The position numbers and the translations under genes are program-made. Shown here piece after piece: positions 1 through 9,377 of a stretch of DNA of 32,036 nucleotides. The stretch's first letter is position 1; each line of letters opens with the position of its first letter. Under the pieces are notes generated by a model. It did not search any database. It saw only the letters and a list, made by a program, of their open reading frames with translations, and was not told the DNA's origin. This DNA comes from Gemmatimonadetes bacterium bin94 (GTDB lineage Bacteria; Gemmatimonadota; Gemmatimonadetes; Longimicrobiales; Gaopeijiaceae): positions 1 to 32,036 of the forward strand of contig MPNE01000039.1 of assembly GCA_002238865.1 (NCBI GenBank), read 5' to 3'.

Positions 1-1159
<1,159 letters not shown>

Positions 1160-1163
<4 letters not shown>

Positions 1164-2212
1164 GCCCGCGCCGGTTCACCACCCCGAGACAGGCGGCCGA
1201 CAGGAATCAGCAGGTCGCCGACGGCCTCGTCGCCTGGCGGGGAGCCGCGCCACGCCCCTCGACCGCCCTTGCCATGCGACGTACCCTGTCCCGGGAGCGC
1301 GTCGACCCTCAATTCCGCGACACGGCGACGCACCCGGGCCAGCAATTCCCGGTCCAGCGCGGCCATGTCATCGGCCGAGAGTCCCCGGACCGGCACTCTC
1401 AGGAGTTTCCCGTCGATGCCCCCGGGGACGCCTGCCAAAGCCTCGTTCAGCCGGCGGGCCACCGTCGCCGCCCCCCCTCCCGTCGCCTCTACGGGGGCGA
1501 GGCTCACGGCCGCCCGCGCCTGTACCGGCCAGAAGCGAACCTCGCCCGAGTCCAGCCGTGCGGTGATGAAGCCCTTGTCCGTCGCCGCCTCTTCCCAGGG
1601 ATCCTGGCCTATGCGCTCCAGGGATCCCGAGTAGCTGATCCGATCCGCGACCCGGGTGTGGGCATGATTGGAGCCTAGCGCCACGTAGTCCCAGCCCCGG
1701 GTCCGGACCCCGTGCGCGTGAGAGGCTTCGGAGGCCAGAGCCGCGTGGATCACCAGGACATTCCACCTGGCCGCCGGATCGGGGGCCAGCTTCAGGTTGC
1801 CCGAGGTCATCAACGCCGCGTGGGGAACGAGAGTGACGCTGACCTCGCCGTCCCGCAGGCCGAGGCGCCTCACCCTCGTGGACGCGACCTCTACACGGTC
1901 CTGGGCGCCGATCACCGTCAACGGCCCGTGCCGGCGCGGATCCAGGGGTGTGTCGCGCACTCCCGCCACTACCGCGACGACAACTTCGGGGAGGGTGTCG
2001 CGAAGTCTGCGGACCGCGCTTGTGAACGTGGCGATGGGAGAAGCCGTAACGTCGGGATGGTCGAACACGTCTCCCGCGATGACCACCAGCTCCGGGCGGA
2101 GTTCGGCGACTCCCTGAAGGGTGGATTCGAAGATCCGCAGCACATCCGCACCGCGCTCCGCCCCCTGACCATCGTAACCCAGGTGCAGGTCCGAAAGGTG
2201 AGCCACTTTCAC
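1160..2212 (-). CDS. SbcD/Mre11-like metallophosphoesterase with altered GNHD motif
   Basis: The 350-residue protein matches the calcineurin-like fold of SbcD/Mre11/YhaO nucleases. Motif I is DLHLG (D8, H10). Motif II is GDVFD (D48). Later ligands appear as H156 in VLVIHAAL and H183/H185 in GSNHAH. The family signature ISYSGSLERI follows at 192-201, then KGF. Motif III, normally GNHD, reads GVRD at 84-87, so the Asn metal ligand and the catalytic His are replaced by Val and Arg. The C-terminal 130 residues form the usual variable capping region, ending in a basic, disordered-looking tail. The start is GTG at 2212, overlapping the upstream stop as GTGA; the stop overlaps the next ATG. Known family members work with an SMC-like ATPase in processing DNA ends. 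Nuclease activity here is doubtful, so no gene symbol is assigned. Confidence 0.85.
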
Positions 2213-3552
2213 GAGACGCTCCGTTCTCCTGAAGCATCACCCGGTACCGGGGCCATCGTCATCCCCGCAAGGGGTCCCGGTGACTGCGACGGCTGGCTGA
2301 AGCACCAGAGTTCGTCCCCCCGCGCCGCCAGGCGAGGAGGACCCGCCACCGCGGGCACGGCGCCCAGGTAGCGTGAAACATCAAGGCCCGCCTGCCGGCC
2401 CGCTTCCACCAGCATGTCGGGATTGCCGCCGCGGCGCCGGCGGATCCACACCCGGAAGACCTCCGCTTCGCATAGCGCGGCCAGCAACTCTCCGAGTGGA
2501 AGCGTGTGTGCCAGCGAGTCTCCCAGCGCCCCCCACTCTGCGACCACGGTATGGCCGGGAACCTCCGGAACGGGTGACCGGACCAAAGCACCCTCGCCCC
2601 AGCGGAAGCCTTTCGCGGCCAGCTCCGCAACTGCGGTGTCCGTCTCGTACACGCTCCACTCGCGGTCTTCCCCGGGAATAAACCAGCTCCCGGCGCCGAT
2701 GAACAATACGGGTTCGTCGGGCCTCAGCGTACCAGCCACGGCTCGCCTCCAGTCTCCGCCGGGAGGCGGATCGACCGCAAGGTCGCGTCCGGATTCGACG
2801 AGCAGCCGTACCGCCTCTTCGGGAACCGCCGTCTGCCACACTTCGAAACGAAGCTCGGGACGTCCGGGCTCCCGCAACACCAGCCGCCGCCGAGGCACAC
2901 GATCAAAGATCCAGCCCTGAAACCGTGCCCCGGCCGACGCCAGCACCGTTGCCCCCAGGAAGGCGGTGACCGCCAACAACGGCTGGCCCAGAAAGGCGTC
3001 GACCAGCACACAGCCGATGACGACCCCCAGGATCCCGGCTGCACCCACCTGCCTCTTTGCGCGGATTCCCAGAGTCTCGGCAAAGCTGCCGAGGCCGGCC
3101 CATACGCCCCCGGCAAAGTACGCGGGCAATGCGGCGGTCAGGGCGAGTCCCGCCCCCTGAGCGGCCGCCGTCCCGCCGAACCCGTCCAGCGCTTCCCACA
3201 GAGCCGCATAGCCGGCTCCGAGGAGGAGTGCGACCAGGAGCCCCATCCATCCGCGGGCCGCCGAGGTAACAGTCTCGTCGTCCCGGGAGACCGTGCCCAC
3301 CCAAAGTCCGGCAACAAGCGAAGTCGCAGCCACGCCGAGCAGCACTCCGAACGCGCGCAACAAGCCCTGGGAATCGCCCAGAAGGAGACCCGGCAGGGAC
3401 CCCGAGTCGCCTTCGGTGCTCAACACCTGCCGGACCTCCCGCAACAGGCCCTGGTCATCGTAGAGGAGGACACCGGCAGCGGTGCCCAGCGCGGTCGCGA
3501 CGGCGATCCCGACCAGCAGCGATGGGATCCAGATGGTCCGCCGCGCATTCAT
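2209..3552 (-). CDS. Six-TM hypothetical membrane protein with cytosolic C-terminal domain
   Basis: I do not recognise this 447-residue protein. The N-terminal half is hydrophobic, with about six predicted membrane segments near residues 10-31, 67-88, 101-122, 132-155, 170-188 and 190-208. The C-terminal half (about 215-447) is soluble, with alternating hydrophobic and charged stretches and a short glycine-containing FIGAGSW at about 286-292. That motif faintly recalls a nucleotide- or SAM-binding turn but is not enough to name a family. The start is ATG at 3552, overlapping the stop of the flavin-reductase-like gene as ATGA; its own stop overlaps the GTG of the SbcD-like gene. Fixed overlaps on both sides make it an obligate member of this operon, so it may tether or regulate the Mre11/Rad50-like pair at the membrane. 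That role is speculation. Confidence 0.75.
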   Translation of the reverse strand: MNARRTIWIPSLLVGIAVATALGTAAGVLLYDDQGLLREVRQVLSTEGDSGSLPGLLLGDSQGLLRAFGVLLGVAATSLVAGLWVGTVSRDDETVTSAARGWMGLLVALLLGAGYAALWEALDGFGGTAAAQGAGLALTAALPAYFAGGVWAGLGSFAETLGIRAKRQVGAAGILGVVIGCVLVDAFLGQPLLAVTAFLGATVLASAGARFQGWIFDRVPRRRLVLREPGRPELRFEVWQTAVPEEAVRLLVESGRDLAVDPPPGGDWRRAVAGTLRPDEPVLFIGAGSWFIPGEDREWSVYETDTAVAELAAKGFRWGEGALVRSPVPEVPGHTVVAEWGALGDSLAHTLPLGELLAALCEAEVFRVWIRRRRGGNPDMLVEAGRQAGLDVSRYLGAVPAVAGPPRLAARGDELWCFSQPSQSPGPLAGMTMAPVPGDASGERSVS

Positions 3553-4148
3553 CGGCCTTCCACCCCCCTCCTTGTGGTGGTCAGCGCCGCGTCGAGGGTC
3601 TCATATCGGCTTCGGAAGAAGAGGAGGGGATCACCCTCGGCACCGGCGCCGTCCAGTACCTTGCCGACCAGGATGAGGTGGTCACCGGCTTCGAACGTCC
3701 GGTAGAGGCCGCACGCGATCCAGGCCAGCACCCCTTCGAGGATCGGACCACCACCCTCCTTGACGGTGTAGGCGATGCCGTCGAAGCGGTCCTCCCGGTC
3801 CATTCCGGCAAAGCGCACGGCCGTTTCCGCCGCGCCGCCGCCCAGGATGTTCACCGCGAACGTGCCGCTGGCGAGGATGGCGCCCAGGGAGGCCGACTGC
3901 TCCGACACGCACACGAGGACGAGCGGCGGATCCAGCGACACGGACGTCACCGAGTTCGCCGTGAGCCCCACGGGAGCGCCGTCCCGATCCACCGCGGTCA
4001 CGACTGTCACACCGGTGGGGTAGTGGCCCATGATCTCGCGGAAGCGGTTGGAATCCAGCAACGTGTGCGACGGATCCTCGCCCCCCGCACGATGCCGTGG
4101 TGTGCCGACTGCTCTCGGTTCGCCGGGCATTGGAGGTTCGTGGTTCAT
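3549..4148 (-). CDS. Flavin reductase-like FMN-binding split-barrel protein
   Basis: The 199-residue protein fits the flavin reductase-like domain family (FMN-binding split barrel), which reduces free flavin with NAD(P)H or serves as the reductase partner of flavin monooxygenases. Diagnostic stretches are MGHYPTGVTVVTA near residue 40, then GLTANSVTSVSLDPPLVLVCV, the Ser-rich SEQSASLGAILASGTFAVNIL, and GDHLILVGKVL near the C-terminus. The first 35 residues are Pro/Arg-rich and lack the family pattern, so a downstream start is possible. The ATG at 4148 is supported by its ATGA overlap with the rsgA stop. No monooxygenase partner is encoded nearby. The gene sits between rsgA and the membrane protein, so its physiological partner cannot be read from context. 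Confidence 0.88.
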   Translation of the reverse strand: MNHEPPMPGEPRAVGTPRHRAGGEDPSHTLLDSNRFREIMGHYPTGVTVVTAVDRDGAPVGLTANSVTSVSLDPPLVLVCVSEQSASLGAILASGTFAVNILGGGAAETAVRFAGMDREDRFDGIAYTVKEGGGPILEGVLAWIACGLYRTFEAGDHLILVGKVLDGAGAEGDPLLFFRSRYETLDAALTTTRRGVEGR

Positions 4149-5041
4149 GCTAACTCCGAGAGTATCGTCCGGTAGCTCCGATAGCGGAGCCTCTGAATGC
4201 GCCCCTCCTCGACCGCCGTCCGAACGGCGCAGTTGGGCTCATGAGCGTGCCGGCAGTCCTTGAAGTGACACTGCCCAAGGAAAGGACGGAAGTCCACGAA
4301 ACATCGGTCGAGTGCCTCCGGTGCGACATCCCCGAGCCCAACATCGGAAAACCCCGGGGTGTCCGCCACATGGCCGCCTCCGGCCAGGGGAATCAGGGAG
4401 CTGGAAACCGTCGTGTGCTTACCCGTCTTCGACCGTTTTCCGACGCGCCGCGTCCTCAGTGCGAGCGCGGGCTCCACCGCGTTGAGGAGTGAAGACTTCC
4501 CCACCCCCGACGGCCCCGCCAGCGCCGACGACCCGGCGTGGATCACCTCGCGGAAGGCGTCGATCCCTTCGCCGCTCACCACCGACGTCGACAACACGGC
4601 ATAGCCCGCCGTCCGATACTCCCTCGACAGATCGGCCGCCACGGCGCGGCCCGAACTCAGATCCACCTTGTTGAGGACGAGACAGCTCTCCATCCCACCC
4701 GAGTCGCCCATGACCAGCATGCGATCGATCACGCTGCGAGACGGAGGCGGGTCCGCAACCGACGCCACCACCAGAAGACGGTCGAGGTTGGCCGCCACCA
4801 CCTTGGCCATCCGGCCCCCCATGGCCCGCCTGACCAGATGCGTCTCCCTTGGCAGCACGGACTCGATGACGTGTCCGCCCCCATACACGGCCTCGACCCC
4901 GACCCGGTCCCCCACAACCACCTTGCCCGGGACCGCCCCCGAGTGCTTGAGCCGGCCCCTCAGAGACGCCTCTACCGTGCCCGCGGCGGTGCGGACCGTG
5001 TACACGCCGCCCACGGTCTCGATGACCTGCCCGGTCGTCAC
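4145..5041 (-). CDS. rsgA: Small ribosomal subunit biogenesis GTPase RsgA
   Basis: RsgA is a circularly permuted GTPase that checks late 30S subunit maturation in the cytoplasm. The 298 residues show an N-terminal OB-fold (about 1-75, with VVVGDRV). The permuted GTPase motifs follow in the expected order: G4 NKVD at 124-127, G1 GPSGVGKSS at 176-184, and G3 DTPG at 227-230. A C-terminal zinc site is formed by C258, C263, His265/267 and C271. Length and order are typical. The start is GTG at 5041; a GAGGG stretch lies 6-10 nt upstream, and an ATG a few codons further up is out of frame. It is the first gene of the five-gene overlapping operon. A 14-bp perfect palindrome lies about 43 nt upstream. 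Confidence 0.96.
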   Translation of the reverse strand: MTTGQVIETVGGVYTVRTAAGTVEASLRGRLKHSGAVPGKVVVGDRVGVEAVYGGGHVIESVLPRETHLVRRAMGGRMAKVVAANLDRLLVVASVADPPPSRSVIDRMLVMGDSGGMESCLVLNKVDLSSGRAVAADLSREYRTAGYAVLSTSVVSGEGIDAFREVIHAGSSALAGPSGVGKSSLLNAVEPALALRTRRVGKRSKTGKHTTVSSSLIPLAGGGHVADTPGFSDVGLGDVAPEALDRCFVDFRPFLGQCHFKDCRHAHEPNCAVRTAVEEGRIQRLRYRSYRTILSELA

Positions 5042-5083
5042 GCGGCCCTCATGTGCCCGCCCGCAGGTGACGCGGCCCGCTGA

Positions 5084-5097
5084 CCTGGCGCGCCAGG
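5084..5097. promoter_or_regulatory. 14-bp perfect palindrome upstream of rsgA (candidate operator)
   Basis: The sequence CCTGGCGCGCCAGG is a perfect inverted repeat with no spacer. It lies between the sigma-factor terminator and the rsgA start, where the promoter of the rsgA operon should be. Dyads of this size are common operator forms, but GC-rich palindromes also arise by chance in a genome of this composition. No -10/-35 pair could be assigned with confidence next to it. Confidence 0.35.
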
Positions 5098-5121
5098 CCG
5101 TGCCGCCCGTGGTCCCAACGA

Positions 5122-5160
5122 GAACACCCCCGCGCCGGCTGGGCCGCCGCGGGGGTGTTC
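5122..5160 (-). terminator. Strong hairpin terminator downstream of the sigma-factor gene
   Basis: A perfect 13-bp stem (GAACACCCCCGCG at 5122-5134 pairing with CGCGGGGGTGTTC at 5148-5160) encloses a 13-nt loop. It begins 35 nt after the sigma-gene stop codon. On the minus strand it is followed by TCTCGTTGGG, so the U-tract is weak. Position and stem strength support a transcription terminator separating the sigma gene from rsgA. Confidence 0.75.
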
Positions 5161-5194
5161 GAGCGCTGGAGCTGTCAACGCGTTGGTCGGGAGC

Positions 5195-6106
5195 CTACGC
5201 CGCGAAGGACTTCAGGGCCTTGCCCCGATCCCCCTCGCGCAGGCGCCGCAGCGCCCGGTCCCTGAGCTGTCGGATACGCTCCCTGGTGACGCCCAGGAGG
5301 TTGCCGATCTCCTCCAGGGTGTGCTCGCGCTCGCCCTCGAGTCCGAAGTACAGCCTCAGAACCCGCGCGTCGCGCGCCTCCAGCGACCCAAGCGCGTTGG
5401 TCACGGCCTCCGTCAGAAGCCGGTTTTCGACCTCCACCTCGGGCTCCGCCGCTTCCTCGGTGATGAAGCGCTCCACCAACTGGGAGTCTTCGCTGTCGCC
5501 GATCGGCGCGTCGAGCCGAATCTCCGCGGCGTTGAGGGTCTGGAGCGATTCCACCAAAGCCGGGGTGAGGAACGTCGCCTTGCCCAACTCCTCGCTGGTC
5601 GGGTCCCGCCCCAGCTCCTGCTTGAGTCGCTCCTTCTCGCGGAAGATCCGGGCAAGGTCCGACGCCCGGTTCAGCGGCACCCGCACCGGCCGGCCGTGGT
5701 TGGCCAGCGATGCCAGGATGGCCTGCCGGATCCACCAGACCGCATAGGAGATGAACTTGACGCCCTGCTCGGGATCGAACTTCCGGGCCGCGGTAACCAG
5801 GCCGACGTTCCCCTCCTGGATCAGGTCCGTGAGGGAGACGCCCCGGTTCTGGTATTTCTTCGCAACGCTGATGACGAAACGCAGGTTCGCCTTGGCAAGC
5901 GCCTGGATCGCTTCCTCGTCCCCCTTCTGCGCACGTGCCCCCAGAATTTTCTCCATATCCGGGGTGATGAGCTCGTGACGGCTCACGTCCCGCAGGTACT
6001 GATCCAGCGCCGTCTGCTCGTCCAGGCTTGCATCGAAGCCCGTTAGAGGATTTACACGCCCCTTCTTGCCGACCCGCCGTTTCCTGCGCTTCGTTGTGCT
6101 GGCCAT
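5195..6106 (-). CDS. RpoD-family RNA polymerase sigma factor (sigma-70, no region 1.1)
   Basis: The 303-residue sigma factor has a basic N-terminus (about 1-25), region 1.2 (DQYLRDVSRHELI at about 35), and region 2 with LIQEGNVGLVTAARKFDP and the -10-reading helix GVKFISYAVWWIRQAI. Region 3 (about 150-205) and region 4 follow; region 4.2 shows HTLEEIGNLLGVTRERIRQLRDRAL near 255-285. It lacks region 1.1, so it may be the primary sigma factor of a lineage with a short RpoD or a group 2 factor. The second sigma gene in this window (30393-31253) is clearly different in sequence. The ATG at 6106 lies downstream of a good sigma-70 promoter, with a purine-rich GGAGAAT region before the start. It is transcribed alone and ends at the hairpin at 5122-5160. 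Confidence 0.93.
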   Translation of the reverse strand: MASTTKRRKRRVGKKGRVNPLTGFDASLDEQTALDQYLRDVSRHELITPDMEKILGARAQKGDEEAIQALAKANLRFVISVAKKYQNRGVSLTDLIQEGNVGLVTAARKFDPEQGVKFISYAVWWIRQAILASLANHGRPVRVPLNRASDLARIFREKERLKQELGRDPTSEELGKATFLTPALVESLQTLNAAEIRLDAPIGDSEDSQLVERFITEEAAEPEVEVENRLLTEAVTNALGSLEARDARVLRLYFGLEGEREHTLEEIGNLLGVTRERIRQLRDRALRRLREGDRGKALKSFAA

Positions 6107-6180
6107 TTGTCTCTCTCTATTCTCCGTTCCGAGCAGACACGAGGTCCGTCCGGTCGAAAACGCGGCATGTACAGCCTTTA

Positions 6181-6209
6181 ATCGTATGGCTGCAATTGCC
6201 TTGTGTCAA
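6181..6209 (-). promoter_or_regulatory. Sigma-70 promoter of the sigma-factor gene
   Basis: On the minus strand TTGACA (6209-6204), a 17-nt spacer and TACGAT (6186-6181) form a near-consensus promoter inside a locally AT-rich intergenic region. The predicted start of transcription is about 6174, giving a leader of roughly 68 nt. The -35 is a perfect consensus match and the -10 matches four of six. Confidence 0.75.
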
Positions 6210-6224
6210 TATCAATTCCAGAGG

Positions 6225-7577
6225 TCATCCGGGATCACTCCCGCCTCCACTTGTGTCTACTGCCACCGGCTCCCTTACGTTCCCGCCAGCCACCCGGGTT
6301 CCCGCCAACCGATCCAACAGCCAATCCGGCTCCACGTGGCGCCGCTCGAAGGTGAACAGACGCAGCACACGGGCGGTACGGTAGAGCTCCTCCGCCAGTT
6401 TCGGCAGATCGATCAGCCCCGGGATCCCTTCGCGTCCGAGGCGCAGCACCCGACCTGAGCGCTCCACCAGCAGATCGAGCTGGAACATCGCCTTCTTGAC
6501 GGGGAAGTCGAGGATAACTTCGCCGGGCGCGAGCCCGAGTTCCGCCGCGATCTCGTCTTCCCATCGCCGCTTCTCCGGGGTGTCGCCGCTGACCCACTCC
6601 GGCACAGTCCTCCCCTCGAGCTGCCAGGCAGGCACCTCGGCCGCCCGCTTTGGCAGCCTGCGTTCCCTGAGCGCCGGCAGCCAGCGCCGGGCCAGGCGAG
6701 CGGCGACCTCACCCGACCCCGCGCGCGCTCTGCGCCCCAGTTCGTAGAGCAGCTCCTCGTCCGTGGGGCCGATCAGGTCCAATGGCGACAGCAACCCGGC
6801 CGCCACCGCCGTCTCGACGATCCGCTTGTACAGTCCGGTGCCCGCCCTCACCGCGTGGTGCCAGTATACGGTTCGGAACATCTGGTACTTGGAGAAGAGC
6901 AGCGTCTCCATGGTGCTCAGGGCCTTCTGGTGCACGCCCACCTCCCAGGCACCGGTGACGGGATCCCGCAGCACGGCCAGGCCCTGGAGGAGCCTCTCCA
7001 CGTCGACCTCTCCGTACGGCACGCCACAAAAGCGCGCGTCTCGGCGCAGGTATTCCATCTTGTCGAGGTCGAGGCTGCCGCTGACGAGACCGCGCAGCGC
7101 GTTGTCGCCCTCCCCCTTGATGATCCGGAAGATGTCGTCGGCTGCGTTCGGGCCGAGGGGCGCCAGCACCGCCTTGAGCGGGGCCGAGTCGAAGAACCGC
7201 GCGCTCATCTCCTCGTGGTCGCCGGCAATGCGTTCGGGCTCCAGCTCCTCCAGCGCGTGTGAAAAGGCGTAGTGGCCGATGTCATGAAGCAGCGCCGCGT
7301 AGGGAATCAGGCTGGCGCCCCGCCAAACTTCGTCGGGAAGACGGGGTCCCCCACGCAGGGTTCGCAGCGCCCGGACGGCGAGGTGGTAGACGCCCAGCGC
7401 GTGATCGAAACGGGTGTGGGTGGCGCCGGGGTAGACCAGGTGCGCCAGACCCAGTTGGCGGATATAGCGCAGGCGCTGAAAGGCGGCTGTATCCATGATC
7501 GCCGCAGCCACGGGATCCAGACTGATCGTGTTCCAAACCGGATCGCGAATGACGAGAGAACGCCCATGCCTGACCAT
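6225..7577 (-). CDS. HD-domain phosphohydrolase (dNTPase/SAMHD1-like)
   Basis: The product resembles the broad HD phosphohydrolase family that includes bacterial dGTPase-like and SAMHD1-like enzymes, which hydrolyse nucleoside triphosphates. From the chosen start the protein has 450 residues. It opens with IRDPVWNTISLDP, the usual family opening. The metal site is H54 in THTRFDHALG and H98-D99 in LLHDIGH; a later Asp lies in LDLDKMEYLRRD. The C-terminal half is the helical accessory region. The ATG at 7577 was chosen because the family homology begins just after it. The frame extends upstream to 7679, but that would overlap the divergent gene starting at 7669. It shares the strand with the sigma gene, but the latter has its own promoter in the 118-nt gap. 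The substrate is not evident. Confidence 0.88.
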   Translation of the reverse strand: MVRHGRSLVIRDPVWNTISLDPVAAAIMDTAAFQRLRYIRQLGLAHLVYPGATHTRFDHALGVYHLAVRALRTLRGGPRLPDEVWRGASLIPYAALLHDIGHYAFSHALEELEPERIAGDHEEMSARFFDSAPLKAVLAPLGPNAADDIFRIIKGEGDNALRGLVSGSLDLDKMEYLRRDARFCGVPYGEVDVERLLQGLAVLRDPVTGAWEVGVHQKALSTMETLLFSKYQMFRTVYWHHAVRAGTGLYKRIVETAVAAGLLSPLDLIGPTDEELLYELGRRARAGSGEVAARLARRWLPALRERRLPKRAAEVPAWQLEGRTVPEWVSGDTPEKRRWEDEIAAELGLAPGEVILDFPVKKAMFQLDLLVERSGRVLRLGREGIPGLIDLPKLAEELYRTARVLRLFTFERRHVEPDWLLDRLAGTRVAGGNVREPVAVDTSGGGSDPG

Positions 7578-7668
7578 GGAGCGCCACAATAGCGACCTTG
7601 GCGGGACTCGGCAATACGCGGATGGGACAGATTGACGATTACCGAATAAATCGCGAAGTTGAGCCGTC

Positions 7669-8838
7669 ATGGCCAGCACCCCACTCCGAGAACACGTGCG
7701 TTCCCACGCCGAGGACCGCCCCGGGGTCTACCGATGGCTCGGTCCCGACGGGAGGATCCTCTACGTGGGCAAGTCAGTCCGCGTGAAGTCGCGACTTCTC
7801 TCCTACTTTCGGGAAGAGACGGGTAAAGCCGCCCGAATGGTTGCCGGGGCCGAGTCCGTGAACTGGGACTACATCCCCAACGAGTTCGCGGCGGTGGTGC
7901 GGGAAATGCGCCTGATTCGGGCGTGGCAGCCGGAGTACAACGTGCAGCACAGGCGGGACCGACGGTACGGCTTCATCAAGGTCACGCGGGAGCCCGCGCC
8001 CCGGCTCGTCCCCGTGTCCCGGGTCCGGACCGATGGCGCCCGCTACTACGGCCCCTTCGGGCAGACCGGCTGGCTGGCACATGCCGTTCACGACCTGGCG
8101 CTGGCGACCGGTCTGCGCGACTGCTCGGCGGACACCCCGATCCACTTCGGCGACCAGCTGGAAATCTTCGCAACCGGGCGGGTCCCGCGGTGCATCCGGG
8201 CCGACACGGGGACCTGTCTCGCGCCCTGCGCCGGCCGCTGCACGACCGCGGACTACGATGGCCGGATCCGTCTGGTCCGCGCTTTTCTCGAAGCGCGCAG
8301 CCGGGCCCCGCTGGACGCACTCGCGCGCGGCGTGCAGGAGGCGGCCGCGCAGCTTCGGTTCGAGTACGCAGCCACCATCCGCGATCGCATGGAAACGCTG
8401 GAGAAGTTGTGGAACCATCTGTCCGGGTTCCGGGGTCAGGTCGACCACTTCAACTTCGTGTACTCCGTACCCGGTTTCGGGGGTGACGACCGCATCTACC
8501 TCATCCGCCGGGGGCGCCTGTGCGCCGAGCTGCCGTGGCCGAAGTCCGACCAGGCCCGGCTCCGCGCCAACGATGTGGTGGAGGAGGTGTTTCGCCCCGT
8601 CCCCGCCGACCGTGACGGCGAGCTCGAGGCGGACGCGGCGGCCGAGGTGCTGCTGACGGTCGCCTGGTTCAACAAACGGCCCAGGGAGCGAAAGAGGGCG
8701 GTGGCGCCGGAGAGGTGGCTGGCGGGGAAGGGAGGGACCACCCGGACCGGACCCGGCCAGTCTCCGAGGCGCGGGTCCGCGGGCGATCGGGTCACCGCAT
8801 CGCCGGAATCACCTCCCCTTTCGCCGACGATTCGATAA
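7669..8838 (+). CDS. UvrC N-terminus-like GIY-YIG nuclease without the RNase H-like half
   Basis: The 389-residue protein corresponds to the N-terminal part of UvrC, similar in layout to Cho. The GIY-YIG domain (about 15-92) has GVYRW with Y21, LYVGKS with Y32, R42, and the metal-binding Glu in VVREMRL (E79), then EYNV. A cysteine cluster follows (C152, C175, C183, C187, C191) matching the UvrC region that holds its Fe-S ligands. A UVR-like helical pair lies near 215-270. The second endonuclease domain and the HhH tail of full UvrC are absent. The last 45 residues are low-complexity (Pro/Arg/Ser) and overlap the convergent YdeI-like gene by 47 nt. It may make the 3' incision in an alternative excision repair. 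No clear Shine-Dalgarno is visible before the ATG. Confidence 0.85.
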   Translation: MASTPLREHVRSHAEDRPGVYRWLGPDGRILYVGKSVRVKSRLLSYFREETGKAARMVAGAESVNWDYIPNEFAAVVREMRLIRAWQPEYNVQHRRDRRYGFIKVTREPAPRLVPVSRVRTDGARYYGPFGQTGWLAHAVHDLALATGLRDCSADTPIHFGDQLEIFATGRVPRCIRADTGTCLAPCAGRCTTADYDGRIRLVRAFLEARSRAPLDALARGVQEAAAQLRFEYAATIRDRMETLEKLWNHLSGFRGQVDHFNFVYSVPGFGGDDRIYLIRRGRLCAELPWPKSDQARLRANDVVEEVFRPVPADRDGELEADAAAEVLLTVAWFNKRPRERKRAVAPERWLAGKGGTTRTGPGQSPRRGSAGDRVTASPESPPLSPTIR

Positions 8839-9367
8839 GGATGCCCAGTCGTCGCAGGCGGGTGTCCTCGCGCTTCGCGCTCACGACCCACCACGTCACC
8901 TGCTTGCGGTAGGACGGTGGCGCGGCCTGGAAGTAGCTCCACGCGTCCCCTTCGGCCCTGAAGCTACGCTCATACGCGGGCGGGAGCGTCACATCCCCTT
9001 GCTCGTACGCCGCCTTCTTCTGGTTCGCGGGATCGCGCCTGCGGTACGCGGCCAATCCCGCTTCCGTCACGAGTCCATCGGCGAGCAGGTGCTCCATGCG
9101 CCCCAGATTGCGTGCACTCCAGTGGCTGCCCCGGCGGCGAGGGGTGAAGCGGATCCTGTAGCGTTTCTCGTCGATGGACTTGCGGATGCCGTCGATCCAG
9201 CCGAAGCAGAGGGCCTCGTCCACCGATTCCGGCCAGGTCACGCTGGGGAGCCCCGTCGCCTTCTTGTAGTAGCCCACCCACAGCTCGTCCACACGATTGT
9301 GGTTCTCCTCGAACCAGGCGCGCAGGTCGGGAGGGGTGGCGAAGAACCGCGGAGCGGCGGAAGACAC
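8792..9367 (-). CDS. YdeI/OmdA family protein
   Basis: The 191-residue protein matches the YdeI/OmpD-associated family. The N-terminal part has LRAWFEENHNRVDELWVGYYKK and then SVDEALCFGWIDGIRKSID, which is the family hallmark. After that come FTPRRRGSHWSARN and, at the C-terminus, YRKQVTWWVVSAKREDTRLRR, the typical final helix block. The function is poorly defined; some members are linked to bacteriocin or stress tolerance. It starts 10 nt after the penicillin acylase gene ends, so the two probably share a transcript. Its 3' end overlaps the tail of the GIY-YIG gene on the other strand. Confidence 0.9.
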   Translation of the reverse strand: MSSAAPRFFATPPDLRAWFEENHNRVDELWVGYYKKATGLPSVTWPESVDEALCFGWIDGIRKSIDEKRYRIRFTPRRRGSHWSARNLGRMEHLLADGLVTEAGLAAYRRRDPANQKKAAYEQGDVTLPPAYERSFRAEGDAWSYFQAAPPSYRKQVTWWVVSAKREDTRLRRLGILIESSAKGEVIPAMR

Positions 9368-9377
9368 GGCCCCGGCC

